From Candidatus Phaeomarinobacter ectocarpi (GTDB lineage: Bacteria; Pseudomonadota; Alphaproteobacteria; CGMCC-115125): 64,000 nucleotides of DNA. The position numbers and the translations under genes were made by a program. Shown here piece by piece: positions 9,855-19,400 of this stretch. The notes beneath the pieces are model-generated. The model had not been told where the DNA came from, did not search any database, and saw nothing but the letters and a program-made list of their open reading frames with translations. Location: contig NZ_HG966617.1 of assembly GCF_000689395.1 (NCBI RefSeq), forward strand, positions 630,753 to 694,752, written 5' to 3'. Each line of letters starts with the position of its first letter. Position 1 is the stretch's first letter.

Positions 9855-10709
9855 ATGGCCGACGCACACGCCAAAGAGCATGATTATCATCTGGTAGATC
9901 CCAGCCCGTGGCCGTTTGTCGGCTCAATCGGCGCCTTCATCATGATGGTGGGCGGTGTCGTCTACATGAAGCCGGACCCGGTTCTGGGTATGTCCGGCCC
10001 ATGGGTCTTCTACATTGGTCTCGCCATGGTGCTTTACACCATGGTTGGCTGGTGGCGCGACGTCACCAAGGAAGCTGAGCATCAGGGTCACCACACACCG
10101 GTTGTGCAGCTCCATCACCGCTACGGCATGGTGCTGTTTATTGCGTCTGAAGTGATGTTCTTCGTGGCCTGGTTCTGGGCCTATTTCGACGCGAGCCTGT
10201 TTACCGGCGAAGTGGCGCAATATGCCCGCGTTGAAGCAACGGGCGGTGTCTGGCCACCGGTCGGCATCGAAACGTTTGACCCGTTCCACCTACCGCTGAT
10301 GAACACGCTGGTATTGCTGACATCCGGCACGACAGTCACCTGGGCGCATCACGCGTTGCAGAACGGCGACCGTGAAGGCCTGAAATGGGGCCTTATCTGC
10401 ACCGTTGTGCTGGGCGTGCTCTTCTCTGCCCTTCAGGCCTACGAATACAGCCACGCAGCCTTCGGCTTCTCGGGCAACATTTACGGCGCAACCTTCTACA
10501 TGGCGACCGGTTTCCACGGCTTCCACGTGATCATCGGCACCATCTTCCTGGCCGTCTGCCTGTTCCGCGCTTATGCGGGCCACTTCACCGCGAAGCATCA
10601 CTTCGGGTTTGAGGCCGCAGCCTGGTACTGGCACTTCGTGGATGTGGTCTGGCTGTTCCTGTTCGCCGCCATTTATGTGTGGGGCGCGGGGACACCTGCG
10701 GCTCACTAG
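9855..10709 (+). CDS. coxC: Cytochrome c oxidase subunit III
   Basis: Core membrane subunit of the aa3 oxidase; it binds lipid and supports proton uptake and enzyme stability. The 284-residue protein has seven predicted helices. Typical blocks are [16 protein letters not shown] at the N-terminus, [52 protein letters not shown] and [18 protein letters not shown]. The gap from ctaG is 110 bp and holds the tandem hairpins, which could allow different expression of the subunits. Confidence 0.97.
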   Translation: MADAHAKEHDYHLVDPSPWPFVGSIGAFIMMVGGVVYMKPDPVLGMSGPWVFYIGLAMVLYTMVGWWRDVTKEAEHQGHHTPVVQLHHRYGMVLFIASEVMFFVAWFWAYFDASLFTGEVAQYARVEATGGVWPPVGIETFDPFHLPLMNTLVLLTSGTTVTWAHHALQNGDREGLKWGLICTVVLGVLFSALQAYEYSHAAFGFSGNIYGATFYMATGFHGFHVIIGTIFLAVCLFRAYAGHFTAKHHFGFEAAAWYWHFVDVVWLFLFAAIYVWGAGTPAAH

Positions 10710-10725
10710 CGGGCCTACGACGCGC

Positions 10726-11127
10726 TTGAACAACTTTGAACGCGACAACAGCGCTCCAGCCGTCTCCCCCTTTGTGGCGGGACTGCTGGGGCGCTGTCCT
10801 CGTTGTGGCAGGGGAAACCTCTTCAACGGTTTCCTGACTGTCGCTGACCGCTGCCCGTCCTGCGATCTCGACTATGCCAAGGTGGATACAGGCGACGGGC
10901 CTGCGGTCTTCATCATTCTCGTGGCCGGCTTCTTCATTGTCGGCCTGGCGCTGATTGTGGAAGTCTCATACCAGCCGCCCTACTGGGTGCACGCCGTCAT
11001 CTTTCTGCCGTTGGCCTTGGGTGTGCCGCTTGGGCTGTTGCGCCCTTTCAAGGCCACCCTCATCGCCCTGCAGTTTCACAATCGAGCCCGTGAAGGACGA
11101 CAGGATATGGGAGACGATCCGTCATGA
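10726..11127 (+). CDS. DUF983 family membrane protein
   Basis: DUF983 proteins are found in many alphaproteobacterial oxidase operons; their role is unknown. The protein has the diagnostic zinc-ribbon-like LLGRCPRCGRGNLFNGFL, then CPSC, followed by DTGDGPAVFIILVAGFFIVG and a second hydrophobic helix. No ATG is available in a sensible place: TTG 10726 gives 133 residues and GTG 10774 would remove 16 of them. I favour TTG 10726, as a short leader before the zinc ribbon fits the family. The last codon overlaps the next gene by ATGA. Confidence 0.8.
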   Translation: MNNFERDNSAPAVSPFVAGLLGRCPRCGRGNLFNGFLTVADRCPSCDLDYAKVDTGDGPAVFIILVAGFFIVGLALIVEVSYQPPYWVHAVIFLPLALGVPLGLLRPFKATLIALQFHNRAREGRQDMGDDPS

Positions 11128-11849
11128 GTCTGCGTCCCATGCTGTGGCCCACGGTGTTTGCCGTTCCCGCCCTCATTGTCCTGATCCTGCTTGGCAACTG
11201 GCAGATGGAGCGCCTTGCGTGGAAGGAAGACCTTCTCGCCCAGATCGAGCAAGGCATGACAGCGGACCCGGTACCCCTGCCGCCCAGCGACACATGGGCA
11301 TCAATTGACCCGTCCATCCAGCGCTACGTCTCTGCCTCCGTCACCGGCGCTTTCGATCATGGCAACGAAGCGCATGTCTACATTTCGTCGCTGAGCGGAG
11401 AACCGGGATATCACGTCATTACGCCTCTGCAACTGTCCCAGGGTGGATGGCTCCTGGTTGACCGGGGCTTTGTGCCGATTTCAAAAAAGGCGGCAGATAC
11501 ACGGGCCGCCGGCCAGGTGACGGGCGAAGTGACAGTGCAGGGGGTGCTGGTGGTCCCCGATGAGGCCAATGCGTTCACCCCGGAGCCCGATCTCGTCAAA
11601 AATGTCTGGTATCACCGCCCCATTGACCGTCTTGCCGCCGAAGCGGGTATCTCACCGGTCTTTCCAATGCTGATGGATGCAGGCCCCTCATCCAATCCGG
11701 GTGGCCTCCCGGTAGGGGGGCAGACCCGACTTGAGCTCAAAAACCCGCATCTGGGCTATGCCCTGACCTGGTATGGCCTGGCTGCGACCCTGATCGGGGT
11801 CTGGCTGGCCTTCTTCTTTGCCGGCGGCCGGGCGGCGAAGGATGCATAG
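11124..11849 (+). CDS. SURF1 family oxidase assembly protein
   Basis: SURF1 helps insert heme A into subunit I. The 241-residue protein has the typical layout: N-terminal transmembrane helix (VFAVPALIVLILLGNWQMERL), a periplasmic domain containing PGYHVITPL and GWLLVDRGFVP, and a C-terminal helix (LTWYGLAATLIGVWLAFFF). NPHLGYALTWYGLA is a strong family signature. It overlaps DUF983 by four bases (ATGA), so translation is coupled. It is the last oxidase gene in this run. Confidence 0.94.
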   Translation: MSLRPMLWPTVFAVPALIVLILLGNWQMERLAWKEDLLAQIEQGMTADPVPLPPSDTWASIDPSIQRYVSASVTGAFDHGNEAHVYISSLSGEPGYHVITPLQLSQGGWLLVDRGFVPISKKAADTRAAGQVTGEVTVQGVLVVPDEANAFTPEPDLVKNVWYHRPIDRLAAEAGISPVFPMLMDAGPSSNPGGLPVGGQTRLELKNPHLGYALTWYGLAATLIGVWLAFFFAGGRAAKDA

Positions 11850-11949
11850 CAACTCGCTGATCCGGCCCTTGCCCCGATAAACCCCTGCGGCCTATGGTGC
11901 GCCGCTTTCAACCCCCGGCACACGACAAACCGCGGAACACGACAAACAC

Positions 11950-13344
11950 ATGCGTTACGTATCCACCAGAGGCGACGCGCCCATCCTTGATTTTGAGGAT
12001 GTGCTCCTCTCGGGCCTTGCCCGTGACGGCGGCCTCTATGTGCCGGAAACATGGCCCGCATTGAGCTCGGCGGACTTCGCTGATATGGCCGGCCGTCCGT
12101 ACACGGAAGTGGCTACCCGCATTGTAACGCCGTTCGCCCCATCCATTTCGCAAGCTGATGTGGCATCCATGGTGGATGCCGCTTACAGCACCTTCTCGCA
12201 TCCCGCCGTCGCGCCCCTGGCGCAGCTGGATGCCAATGAATTTTTGCTCGAGCTGTTCCATGGGCCGACGCTGGCCTTCAAGGATCTGGCGATGCAGCTG
12301 CTCGGTCAGCTTTTCTCCCACGTGCTGACCAAGCGCGGAGAGAAGGTCACGATTGTGGCCGCGACCTCCGGTGATACGGGCGGGGCAGCCATTGAAGCCT
12401 TCGCAGGTCTTGAAGCGGTTAACATCGTCGTCCTGCATCCCAAGGGCCGCGTCTCTGATGTACAGCGCCGCCAGATGACCACGGTGCAGGCATCCAACGT
12501 GCACAATGTGGCGCTGGACGGGAACTTTGATGATTGCCAGGCCATCGTCAAAGCCATGTTCAATGATCTTGATTTCCGCGACCGGGTGAAGCTCGCGGCC
12601 GTGAACTCCATCAACTGGTCCCGCATTCTGGCGCAGGTCGTATACTACGTGACCGCCGCCACAACCCTGGGCGCGCCTCACCGCAAAGTCTCGTTCTCCG
12701 TGCCGACCGGCAATTTCGGCGACATCTTTGCGGGCTATGTCGCCAAACGCATGGGCCTGCCCATCGACAAATTGATCGTTGCGACCAACATCAACGACAT
12801 TCTGGACCGCACCCTCAAGATGGGCAGCTACACCGTCGAAGGCGTCACGCCAACGGATGCGCCCTCCATGGACATTCAGGTCTCCAGCAATTTTGAGCGG
12901 TTGCTGTTTGAAGCCTATGGCCGTGACGCGTCCAAGGTGCGCGCCGCCATGGGCGCACTGACCCAGTCCGGCAGCTTTACCATTGATGATCCTGCCATCT
13001 CGGCCATCCGCAGCGACTTTGGGTCCGCGCGCGTCAGCAATGATGCCATGCACGCGACCATGCAGCAGGTATTCAAGTCCTTGGGAATGCAGATTGATCC
13101 GCATACGGCAGTCGGACTTGCCGCCGCGCGCGATACGCTGGACCCGACCGGGGCTCCAATGGTGACACTCGCAACCGCACACCCGGCCAAATTCCCGGCA
13201 GCGGTTGAAAAGGCCACAGGCCAACACCCAAGCCTACCGCCGCATTTGACCGATCTGTTCGACCGCGAGGAACACATGACGGCGATGCCCAATGATCTGC
13301 GCGAAATGCAACGCTTCGTCGAAGAAAAGATCGCCGCCTCATGA
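11950..13344 (+). CDS. thrC: Threonine synthase
   Basis: Pyridoxal-phosphate enzyme that converts O-phosphohomoserine to threonine. The 464-residue length fits the longer bacterial class. The PLP lysine is at position 111 in FHGPTLAFKDLAMQLLGQL, and the cofactor-binding VAATSGDTGGAAIEAF and SVPTGNFGDIFAGYVAKRM are visible. The N-terminus MRYVSTRGDAPILDFEDVLL is also typical. Homoserine kinase (21542-22507) elsewhere in the window supplies its substrate. The M16 peptidase gene downstream overlaps by four bases. Confidence 0.97.
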   Translation: MRYVSTRGDAPILDFEDVLLSGLARDGGLYVPETWPALSSADFADMAGRPYTEVATRIVTPFAPSISQADVASMVDAAYSTFSHPAVAPLAQLDANEFLLELFHGPTLAFKDLAMQLLGQLFSHVLTKRGEKVTIVAATSGDTGGAAIEAFAGLEAVNIVVLHPKGRVSDVQRRQMTTVQASNVHNVALDGNFDDCQAIVKAMFNDLDFRDRVKLAAVNSINWSRILAQVVYYVTAATTLGAPHRKVSFSVPTGNFGDIFAGYVAKRMGLPIDKLIVATNINDILDRTLKMGSYTVEGVTPTDAPSMDIQVSSNFERLLFEAYGRDASKVRAAMGALTQSGSFTIDDPAISAIRSDFGSARVSNDAMHATMQQVFKSLGMQIDPHTAVGLAAARDTLDPTGAPMVTLATAHPAKFPAAVEKATGQHPSLPPHLTDLFDREEHMTAMPNDLREMQRFVEEKIAAS

Positions 13345-14606
13345 CGGTGACCGTCTCGCATCTCGACAATGGACTGACCATCGTCACCGATGAGATGCCG
13401 CACATCAAAACGGCAGCTGTTGCCCTGACAGTGAATGCCGGTGCACGTCACGAAACGCCGGAGCAGCACGGCATCGCGCATATGCTTGAGCACATGGCGT
13501 TCAAGGGAACGACCACGCGCTCCGCCGCCGAAATTGTGGGTGCGATCGAACGCGTCGGCGGGTCGCTTAATGCAGCCACGTCCCATGAAAACACGGTCTA
13601 TGCGGCCCGCATTCTCGCCGAAGACGTGCCGCTGGCGATCACGTTGATTGCGGACATTCTTGAAAACTCCCGCCTTGAGGCGGATGAGCTTGCCCGCGAA
13701 CAGGGTGTTGTCCTGTCTGAAATCGGCGAAGCAGAAGACACGCCGGACGATCTGGTCTTCGAGATGATGTCTGAAGCAGCCTTCCCCGATCAGCCGCTGG
13801 GCCGACCGATCCTCGGCACCCGTGACAGCGTGCGCGCCATGACGGCAGACAGTATTCGCGGGTATCTCGCCTCCCACTACCGGCCCGGTGCCATGATCCT
13901 GAGTGCGGCCGGCGCCGTTGATCACACAACCATCGTGGCCCTCGCCGAAGAAGCTTTCCAGGCAAAGGGGTCAACCCCCGCCAGCGCCTTTGGCAAAGCC
14001 GCCTACACAGGCGGCACCACAGCCCGGGCCCGCGACCTGGATCAGACCCATCTGGTGCTTGGCTTTGAGGGTGCCGCAACCGGCAGCGATGACTTCTTTA
14101 CAGCGGACATCGCCTCCACCGTCCTTGGCGGCGGCATGTCGTCGCGACTGTTTCAGGAAGCCCGTGAAAAACGTGGCCTTTGCTATTCCATCTACGCCTA
14201 TAGCTGGGGCTTCGCTGAGACCGGCTTGTTTGGCGTGTATGCAGGCGCTGCGCCCACGGATGTGGAGGAGCTGGCCCGCGTCATTCATGGCGAGGTAGCT
14301 GACATGGCGGCGAGTGCCAATGAGGATGAGATCGCCGCAGCACGGGCCCAGTCAAAGGCCGGGCTGTTGATGAGCCTTGAAAACTGCGCCTCCCGCGCCG
14401 AACAGGTCGCCCGGCATCTGGTGGTCTTCGGCAAGGTTCTGTCTGCGGACGATCTGGTGGCCCGGCTCGATGCCGTGACCACGGATGATGTGCGCCAGTT
14501 CATGGGACGGCTTGCAACGCCGACGTCCTCCCCCACAGTCTCAATCGTGGGTCCAAATGCGTCTCTTGCCAGTGCGGATGGGTTCGCGGCACACTTTCAA
14601 TCGTAA
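13341..14606 (+). CDS. M16 family zinc peptidase (mitochondrial processing peptidase-like)
   Basis: A 421-residue M16B peptidase, the class ancestral to the mitochondrial processing peptidase. The inverted zinc motif HMLEH is at residues 47-51, and the downstream ligand region VVLSEIGEAEDTPDD is present, so the protein looks catalytically competent. The C-terminal half has the RFQ/SRLFQE-like segment MSSRLFQEAREKRGLCYSIYAY. It probably acts in the cytosol or periplasm; I see no signal peptide. Start ATG overlaps the thrC stop (ATGA). The thrC-M16 pairing is common in this class. The substrate is unknown. Confidence 0.93.
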   Translation: MTVTVSHLDNGLTIVTDEMPHIKTAAVALTVNAGARHETPEQHGIAHMLEHMAFKGTTTRSAAEIVGAIERVGGSLNAATSHENTVYAARILAEDVPLAITLIADILENSRLEADELAREQGVVLSEIGEAEDTPDDLVFEMMSEAAFPDQPLGRPILGTRDSVRAMTADSIRGYLASHYRPGAMILSAAGAVDHTTIVALAEEAFQAKGSTPASAFGKAAYTGGTTARARDLDQTHLVLGFEGAATGSDDFFTADIASTVLGGGMSSRLFQEAREKRGLCYSIYAYSWGFAETGLFGVYAGAAPTDVEELARVIHGEVADMAASANEDEIAAARAQSKAGLLMSLENCASRAEQVARHLVVFGKVLSADDLVARLDAVTTDDVRQFMGRLATPTSSPTVSIVGPNASLASADGFAAHFQS

Positions 14607-14642
14607 TGTCCACCAAACGAACAAGACCGCTCGATAGTTCCG

Positions 14643-15230
14643 ATGGCTCTTCTGCGCAACAATTCTGCAAGTGACGATGCTTATGTCGTAGAGGGTGACG
14701 GCGTGGTGCTGCGTCTGCCGCGCAACGCAGACTATGTGGAATGGGCGGAACTGCGCGCCCGCAGCCGGGCGTTCTTGACGCCGTGGGAGCCAACCTGGCC
14801 CGCTGATGATCTGACCCGCACCGCCTTTCGCAGACGCCTCAAGCGATACCAGCGCGATGTGCGCGATGATGAGGCCTATCCATTCTTCATTTTCTCCTCG
14901 CGCACCGGAAAACTGGTCGGCGGCTGCACCTTGTCGAATGTCCGCCGTGGCGTGGCGCAGACCTGTTCCCTTGGATACTGGATCGGCGAGCCGCACAAGC
15001 AGCAGGGCTACACGAGCGCTGCCGTCAAGGCGCTCATTCCCTTTGTCTTTGACCAGCTCAAGCTGCATCGGCTGGAAGCTGCCTGTCTGCCGACCAACGA
15101 ACCATCAAGCGCTTTGCTCAAATCCTGCGGCTTCACGCAGGAGGGCTTTGCCCGCAATTACCTGCGCATAGACGGCGCGTGGCGTGACCATCTGCTGTTT
15201 GCGATTCTCTCAACCGATCCGCGGACTTAA
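14643..15230 (+). CDS. GNAT acetyltransferase, RimJ/RimL-like
   Basis: A 195-residue GNAT enzyme of the ribosomal-protein N-acetyltransferase type. Blocks include VLRLPRNADYVEWAELRARS at the N-terminus, GGCTLSNVRRG, the acetyl-CoA site region SLGYWIGEPHKQQGYTSAAV, and LEAACLPTNEPSSALLKSCG near the end. These fit RimJ/RimL proteins, which acetylate N-termini of ribosomal proteins, but the true target may differ. It follows the M16 gene by 36 bp and is often found at this place in alphaproteobacteria. Confidence 0.9.
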   Translation: MALLRNNSASDDAYVVEGDGVVLRLPRNADYVEWAELRARSRAFLTPWEPTWPADDLTRTAFRRRLKRYQRDVRDDEAYPFFIFSSRTGKLVGGCTLSNVRRGVAQTCSLGYWIGEPHKQQGYTSAAVKALIPFVFDQLKLHRLEAACLPTNEPSSALLKSCGFTQEGFARNYLRIDGAWRDHLLFAILSTDPRT

Positions 15231-15464
15231 GACCGTATCGCACGCGGCAGAGTTCTTGTCAGAAGGCCGGGCAGGGGGCTACCAAGGTGGACCGGGACAA
15301 TGGTGGCGTAAGAGTGATTCGCCTTTCAGCGCCCGGGCACGAGATACACCGCCAACCGCGAGGCCTGATCCATCTTCAACCGCGACCAGACAGGCAGGCC
15401 CATATGCGAGCGCAAAGGCGCTGCATGGCGCCATGTACGACGGCATGCAGCGGTTGCAGCACTC

Positions 15465-18400
15465 ATGATGTCCATGGGCATGACGGGCTTGGCATCTTCA
15501 GGTGTCGCCCAGGTGCCAGAGACACAGCCGGCGGTTCCAGCGCAGACCTCGCCCCAGATAGAAGATCCCACCGCACCTGATCCGGCTTCCGGTTCGGCCG
15601 AGGCCACAAGCCAGGACCTCACAGACGAGTTGCCAGACAGCGCACCACGTAGTCTTCCGGTCGTGGTGATTGACCCCGCACAGCCCCATGTGGACATCAC
15701 ACCGGTGGTCCTGCACCTGCCCGCCGACCGCGAGGCGGCATTCCCGGGGCCCATTCCCCTGGTTCTGAGCGACGACGAAGTGGACTTCGCGCGCGTGTGG
15801 TCCGTCTTCGCCCTGCAAAATCCACTGGACGAGCCGCAGCAGCGCATCATTGCCATCGACAGATCAGCCCTGTGGTCATCCGGCATTGCACCAGTGCGCA
15901 GTGGTCTTACCGAGCTCGGCGTTTGGCGCATCATGCCGCTTGAATCAGTATCGCCAACGCAGATCATTTCAGGCAGTCAGGCAGGGCCAGCGCAGGCACG
16001 GTATCTCGTGACGCTGCCCCCGGCCTCCACCACCAGCTTTGCAATTCCCGTAGGCGCCTCGACCGCAACGCCTTTGCATATCTGGCAGCCGCAGGAACTG
16101 GCAGCAGCGGATGCAGCACAAGCAGCGTTTTCCGGGTTGATCCTCGGTGTCCTGGCCATCGCCTTTGCCTTCTTTGCAGCCCAATGGGGCCAGCAACTGT
16201 CCAATGAGTTCAAAGGTGTCAGAACCGGCGCTGCGACACCTGCTTATGGCGCAATCAAACTCGCCACCCTTCTGACGGGCGGGGCGCTTTTGTATGAACT
16301 GTCCGCACAGGGTTTCCTCGCCGCAGCCTTTGGGTGGTCCGCTGGGTGGGACGCTCGCATGGCCGGCGTCACGCTCGCACTGGCAACAGGCGCTGCTGCG
16401 CATGTATTGGCTGCGGAACGCATTCGCGCCCTGTCGCCGGATCGCGAAAGACTGGCGCGTCTGGCCGGGTGGGTGGCGCTTGGTGCGGCGCTGCTTGCCT
16501 TGGTAGCGCCCTCTGTCGGGCTGCCCTTCGTTCGACTCATGGCCTTTGCCGTGGCGCTGGGCGGTGTTGCAGCCCTCACCGCAGGCACCGGCAATGGCGA
16601 GAGTGGAGTGCCGCGCATCACACCGGCAGCAGGTGAACTACGCGCCGGCTGGGCCCTCATGGCGCTGGCTGCCGTGCTGGCAGCATTGGCGACGCAGGGC
16701 TTCCTGCCGCGCAGCCCGGCAGTGGAGATGATCATCCACGCACTTGCCGTGCTTGGCATCATGATCGTGGCCTATACGCTGGCAGGCCCTGCCACCATGG
16801 GGGCGGTGCGAACGGCGGCCCGTCGGTCCATGGCACTTGGCCAGACAGCAAGCAGTGCAGACCGTCGCGCGGACAGCCTCGCCATTGGCCGGGATACAGA
16901 TCCTCAGCTGCCTGACATCAATGCCATCCGTGCCGAGCAGCGCAACGCGCTGGCATTGGCCGGCTCAAGCGAAGCTGTGTGGGACCTCGATGTCACCACA
17001 GGTACGCTCTATGTGGACCCGTCCCTTGAGGCACATCTGGGCCTCGTGCCCGGGTCCCTGTGCGGCCGCCTTGAAACCTGGATGGCCCGCGTGGACCGCG
17101 ATGACCGCCGCAATGTCTCTCAGGTGCTTGATGAAAATGTTGAGCGTGGCAATGCCACGTTCACGCTGGAGATGCGCCTCACCCACGCCGACCCAACCCA
17201 GGGCAGCCGATGGCTGGAACTCTGCGCCACCTGCTTTGCAGGCGACAGCGGCGCCGCGCGTCGGTGCATCGGCACGGTCAAGGACGTCACCCAGCGCCGC
17301 GAAGAGCAGGCAGGCCTTGTGCGCGAGACCCTGCACGACCCGTTGACCGGCCTCGCCAATCGTCCGCTCTTCACAGACCGGCTGCACCGCGCCTGCCTGC
17401 GCGCCCAGGGAAGCCACGAGCGTATCGCGCTTATTCTGGCGGATCTGGATCGGTTCAAATCCATAAATGAAAGTCTCGGCCACGCCGCCGCAGATACTGT
17501 CCTGTCCGCGCTGGCGCAGCGGCTCAAGGCATTGATTGCGCCCGAAGACACATTGGCGCGCATCGACGGGGATACCTTCGCCATGCTGGTGGCCGGATGG
17601 TCTGACGAAACCGGCCCCGCCGAAATTGCCCAGCTTGTGCGCGAAACCGTTTCGCAACCGCTGGAGGTGTCCGGCCGGGAAATTTTCCCGACGGCCAGTG
17701 TCGGCTTCACGATCCGGGAACCGCACCATGACAGCGGCGAAGTGCTCCTCGGCGAAGCTGACCTCGCCTTGCGCCTCGCCAAGCGGCAGGGCAATGCCGT
17801 GCAGCCGTTCCACCCCAATATGCGTCCGGCGGATGATGAACTGGCCACCGAGAGCGGCCTGCGTCGGGCCCTTGAGCGGGGCGAAATTCATCTCGTCTAC
17901 CAGCCCATTGTTGACCTCGCATCGGGACGCCTGGCAGGCTTTGAAGCCCTGATCCGCTGGCAGCATCCAGAGCGCGGTCTGATCTCGCCGGATGAGTTTG
18001 TGCCCCTCGCCGAGCGCACCGGCCTCATCATTGATCTGGGTGCGCACGTGCTTGAGCGTGCCGCAAATGATCTGGCCATCTGGCAAAAGGACTTCCCGCA
18101 GGACCCGCCGATCTTCTCGAGCGTCAATGTGTCGAGCCGCCAGTTGCTCAGTGATCTGCCTGCTGCGGTCTCGACGCTCCTTGGCCAGACAGCGCTCCCG
18201 CCATCGTCCCTGCGCCTTGAGGTCACAGAGTCGCTGGTGATGGATGACCCGGATCAGGCGGCAGAGATACTCGCCGCCCTGAAGCAGACCGGTGTGAAGC
18301 TCGCGCTTGATGATTTCGGCACAGGCTACTCATCGTTGAGCTACCTGCAGCGCTTCCCGTTCGACGTGGTGAAAATCGACAAGAGTTTTGTTCAGGCCAT

Positions 18401-18611
18401 GGGCACCGACACAGATCAGGACGCCATCGTCCGCTCCGTCCTGACGCTCGCCGAAGACCTGAAACTGGATGTGGTAGCGGAAGGCGTCGAGGACGACGCG
18501 GCCCGCGCAAGCCTGCAGGCTCTGGGCTGCACCTATGGTCAGGGATTCTTCTTTGGCCAGCCCATGGAAGCCGGGGACGCCCACGACTTCATCGCGCGGC
18601 ATACCGGCTAG
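15465..18611 (+). CDS. Membrane PAS-GGDEF-EAL protein, likely c-di-GMP phosphodiesterase
   Basis: A 1048-residue signalling protein. Order of parts: a hydrophobic start that may be a signal segment, a periplasmic domain (to about residue 210), some seven transmembrane helices (about 214-446), a PAS domain (about 496-612), a GGDEF domain and an EAL domain. The GGDEF signature is degenerate (RIDGDTFA near 699 instead of GGDEF), so cyclase activity is doubtful. The EAL domain keeps GFEALIRWQHPERG (near 827), TESLVMDD, LDDFGTGYSSLSYLQRFP and the DFG-like region, so phosphodiesterase activity is likely. The ribosome site before ATG 15465 is weak, and in-frame hydrophobic residues continue upstream, so the N-terminus is uncertain. 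The signal sensed is unknown. Confidence 0.9.
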   Translation: MMSMGMTGLASSGVAQVPETQPAVPAQTSPQIEDPTAPDPASGSAEATSQDLTDELPDSAPRSLPVVVIDPAQPHVDITPVVLHLPADREAAFPGPIPLVLSDDEVDFARVWSVFALQNPLDEPQQRIIAIDRSALWSSGIAPVRSGLTELGVWRIMPLESVSPTQIISGSQAGPAQARYLVTLPPASTTSFAIPVGASTATPLHIWQPQELAAADAAQAAFSGLILGVLAIAFAFFAAQWGQQLSNEFKGVRTGAATPAYGAIKLATLLTGGALLYELSAQGFLAAAFGWSAGWDARMAGVTLALATGAAAHVLAAERIRALSPDRERLARLAGWVALGAALLALVAPSVGLPFVRLMAFAVALGGVAALTAGTGNGESGVPRITPAAGELRAGWALMALAAVLAALATQGFLPRSPAVEMIIHALAVLGIMIVAYTLAGPATMGAVRTAARRSMALGQTASSADRRADSLAIGRDTDPQLPDINAIRAEQRNALALAGSSEAVWDLDVTTGTLYVDPSLEAHLGLVPGSLCGRLETWMARVDRDDRRNVSQVLDENVERGNATFTLEMRLTHADPTQGSRWLELCATCFAGDSGAARRCIGTVKDVTQRREEQAGLVRETLHDPLTGLANRPLFTDRLHRACLRAQGSHERIALILADLDRFKSINESLGHAAADTVLSALAQRLKALIAPEDTLARIDGDTFAMLVAGWSDETGPAEIAQLVRETVSQPLEVSGREIFPTASVGFTIREPHHDSGEVLLGEADLALRLAKRQGNAVQPFHPNMRPADDELATESGLRRALERGEIHLVYQPIVDLASGRLAGFEALIRWQHPERGLISPDEFVPLAERTGLIIDLGAHVLERAANDLAIWQKDFPQDPPIFSSVNVSSRQLLSDLPAAVSTLLGQTALPPSSLRLEVTESLVMDDPDQAAEILAALKQTGVKLALDDFGTGYSSLSYLQRFPFDVVKIDKSFVQAMGTDTDQDAIVRSVLTLAEDLKLDVVAEGVEDDAARASLQALGCTYGQGFFFGQPMEAGDAHDFIARHTG

Positions 18612-18624
18612 TCAGCGAAGTGGA

Positions 18625-19236
18625 TCAGGCGTGTCCTGTTTCACCTGACAGCAGGGACGGGTCAACGCCGAGTGTCGCCAGGGCCTGTGTCCATTTGGAC
18701 CCGATGTCCGGGGCAAAAATGATGTCCGGCTGCGCATCACTCACCAGCCAGCCATTCGCCTTTATTTCGGCTTCAAGCTGTCCGGCTTCCCAGCCGGCGT
18801 AACCAAGCGCCACCAGCTTGTCGTGTGGTCCGTCGCCGTCAGCAATCGCCCGGATCACATCTGTCGTGGCCGTCAGCCGCACGCCATTGCCGACCTGAAT
18901 GGTGGAATTCGCGCCGTCATATTCCGGTGAGTGCAGCACAAACCCGCGCCCGCCATCGACCGGCCCCCCGGCCAGAATGGGAATGGACGGTACGGTCCGC
19001 CGATCGGTCTCGATTGAAAGCTGCTCCATCAAGTCAACAAACGTAATCTGGTCAGACGGCTTGTTGATCACCAGCCCCATGGCGCCTTCGGCACTGTGCG
19101 AGCACATGTAAATCACCGTGCGTGCAAAGCGGCTGTCCTCCATGGAGGGCATGGCGATGAGAAACCGGCCCTGCAGGGAGCCTGTCAGGCCAGCCTCGCC
19201 CGGCTGCGGAACGAATGGATCGTCGCTGAAACTCAT
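18625..19236 (-). CDS. YqgE/AlgH family protein
   Basis: A 203-residue protein of the UPF0301 (YqgE/AlgH) family, widespread and of unknown molecular function; AlgH was linked to alginate regulation in Pseudomonas. Family blocks: LQGRFLIAMPSMEDSRFART near the N-terminus, YMCSHSAEGAMGLVINKP, LAGGPVDGGRGFVLHS and LGYAGWEAGQLEAEIKANGW. It ends 13 bp after, and convergent with, the EAL gene and is divergent from the DsbD-like gene upstream at 19401. Confidence 0.93.
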   Translation of the reverse strand: MSFSDDPFVPQPGEAGLTGSLQGRFLIAMPSMEDSRFARTVIYMCSHSAEGAMGLVINKPSDQITFVDLMEQLSIETDRRTVPSIPILAGGPVDGGRGFVLHSPEYDGANSTIQVGNGVRLTATTDVIRAIADGDGPHDKLVALGYAGWEAGQLEAEIKANGWLVSDAQPDIIFAPDIGSKWTQALATLGVDPSLLSGETGHA

Positions 19237-19400
19237 GCGATTACATTACCTGCTGGGGCTCAAGCTGCAAAAACCTCCGTCGTTTTGGCGTTAACGCAGC
19301 GTGACGGACCATGGCTGGCTCTGGTGTTCACGCAAGGGTGACCACAGCAACACGGCCAATTGGGTTGGTGTTCAGGTTTCCGCGCTAATATGGCGTCATT

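Noticed and set aside
16965-18086. Long minus-strand open frame inside the EAL gene
   Set aside because: It is a shadow of the GGDEF/EAL domains on the plus strand.
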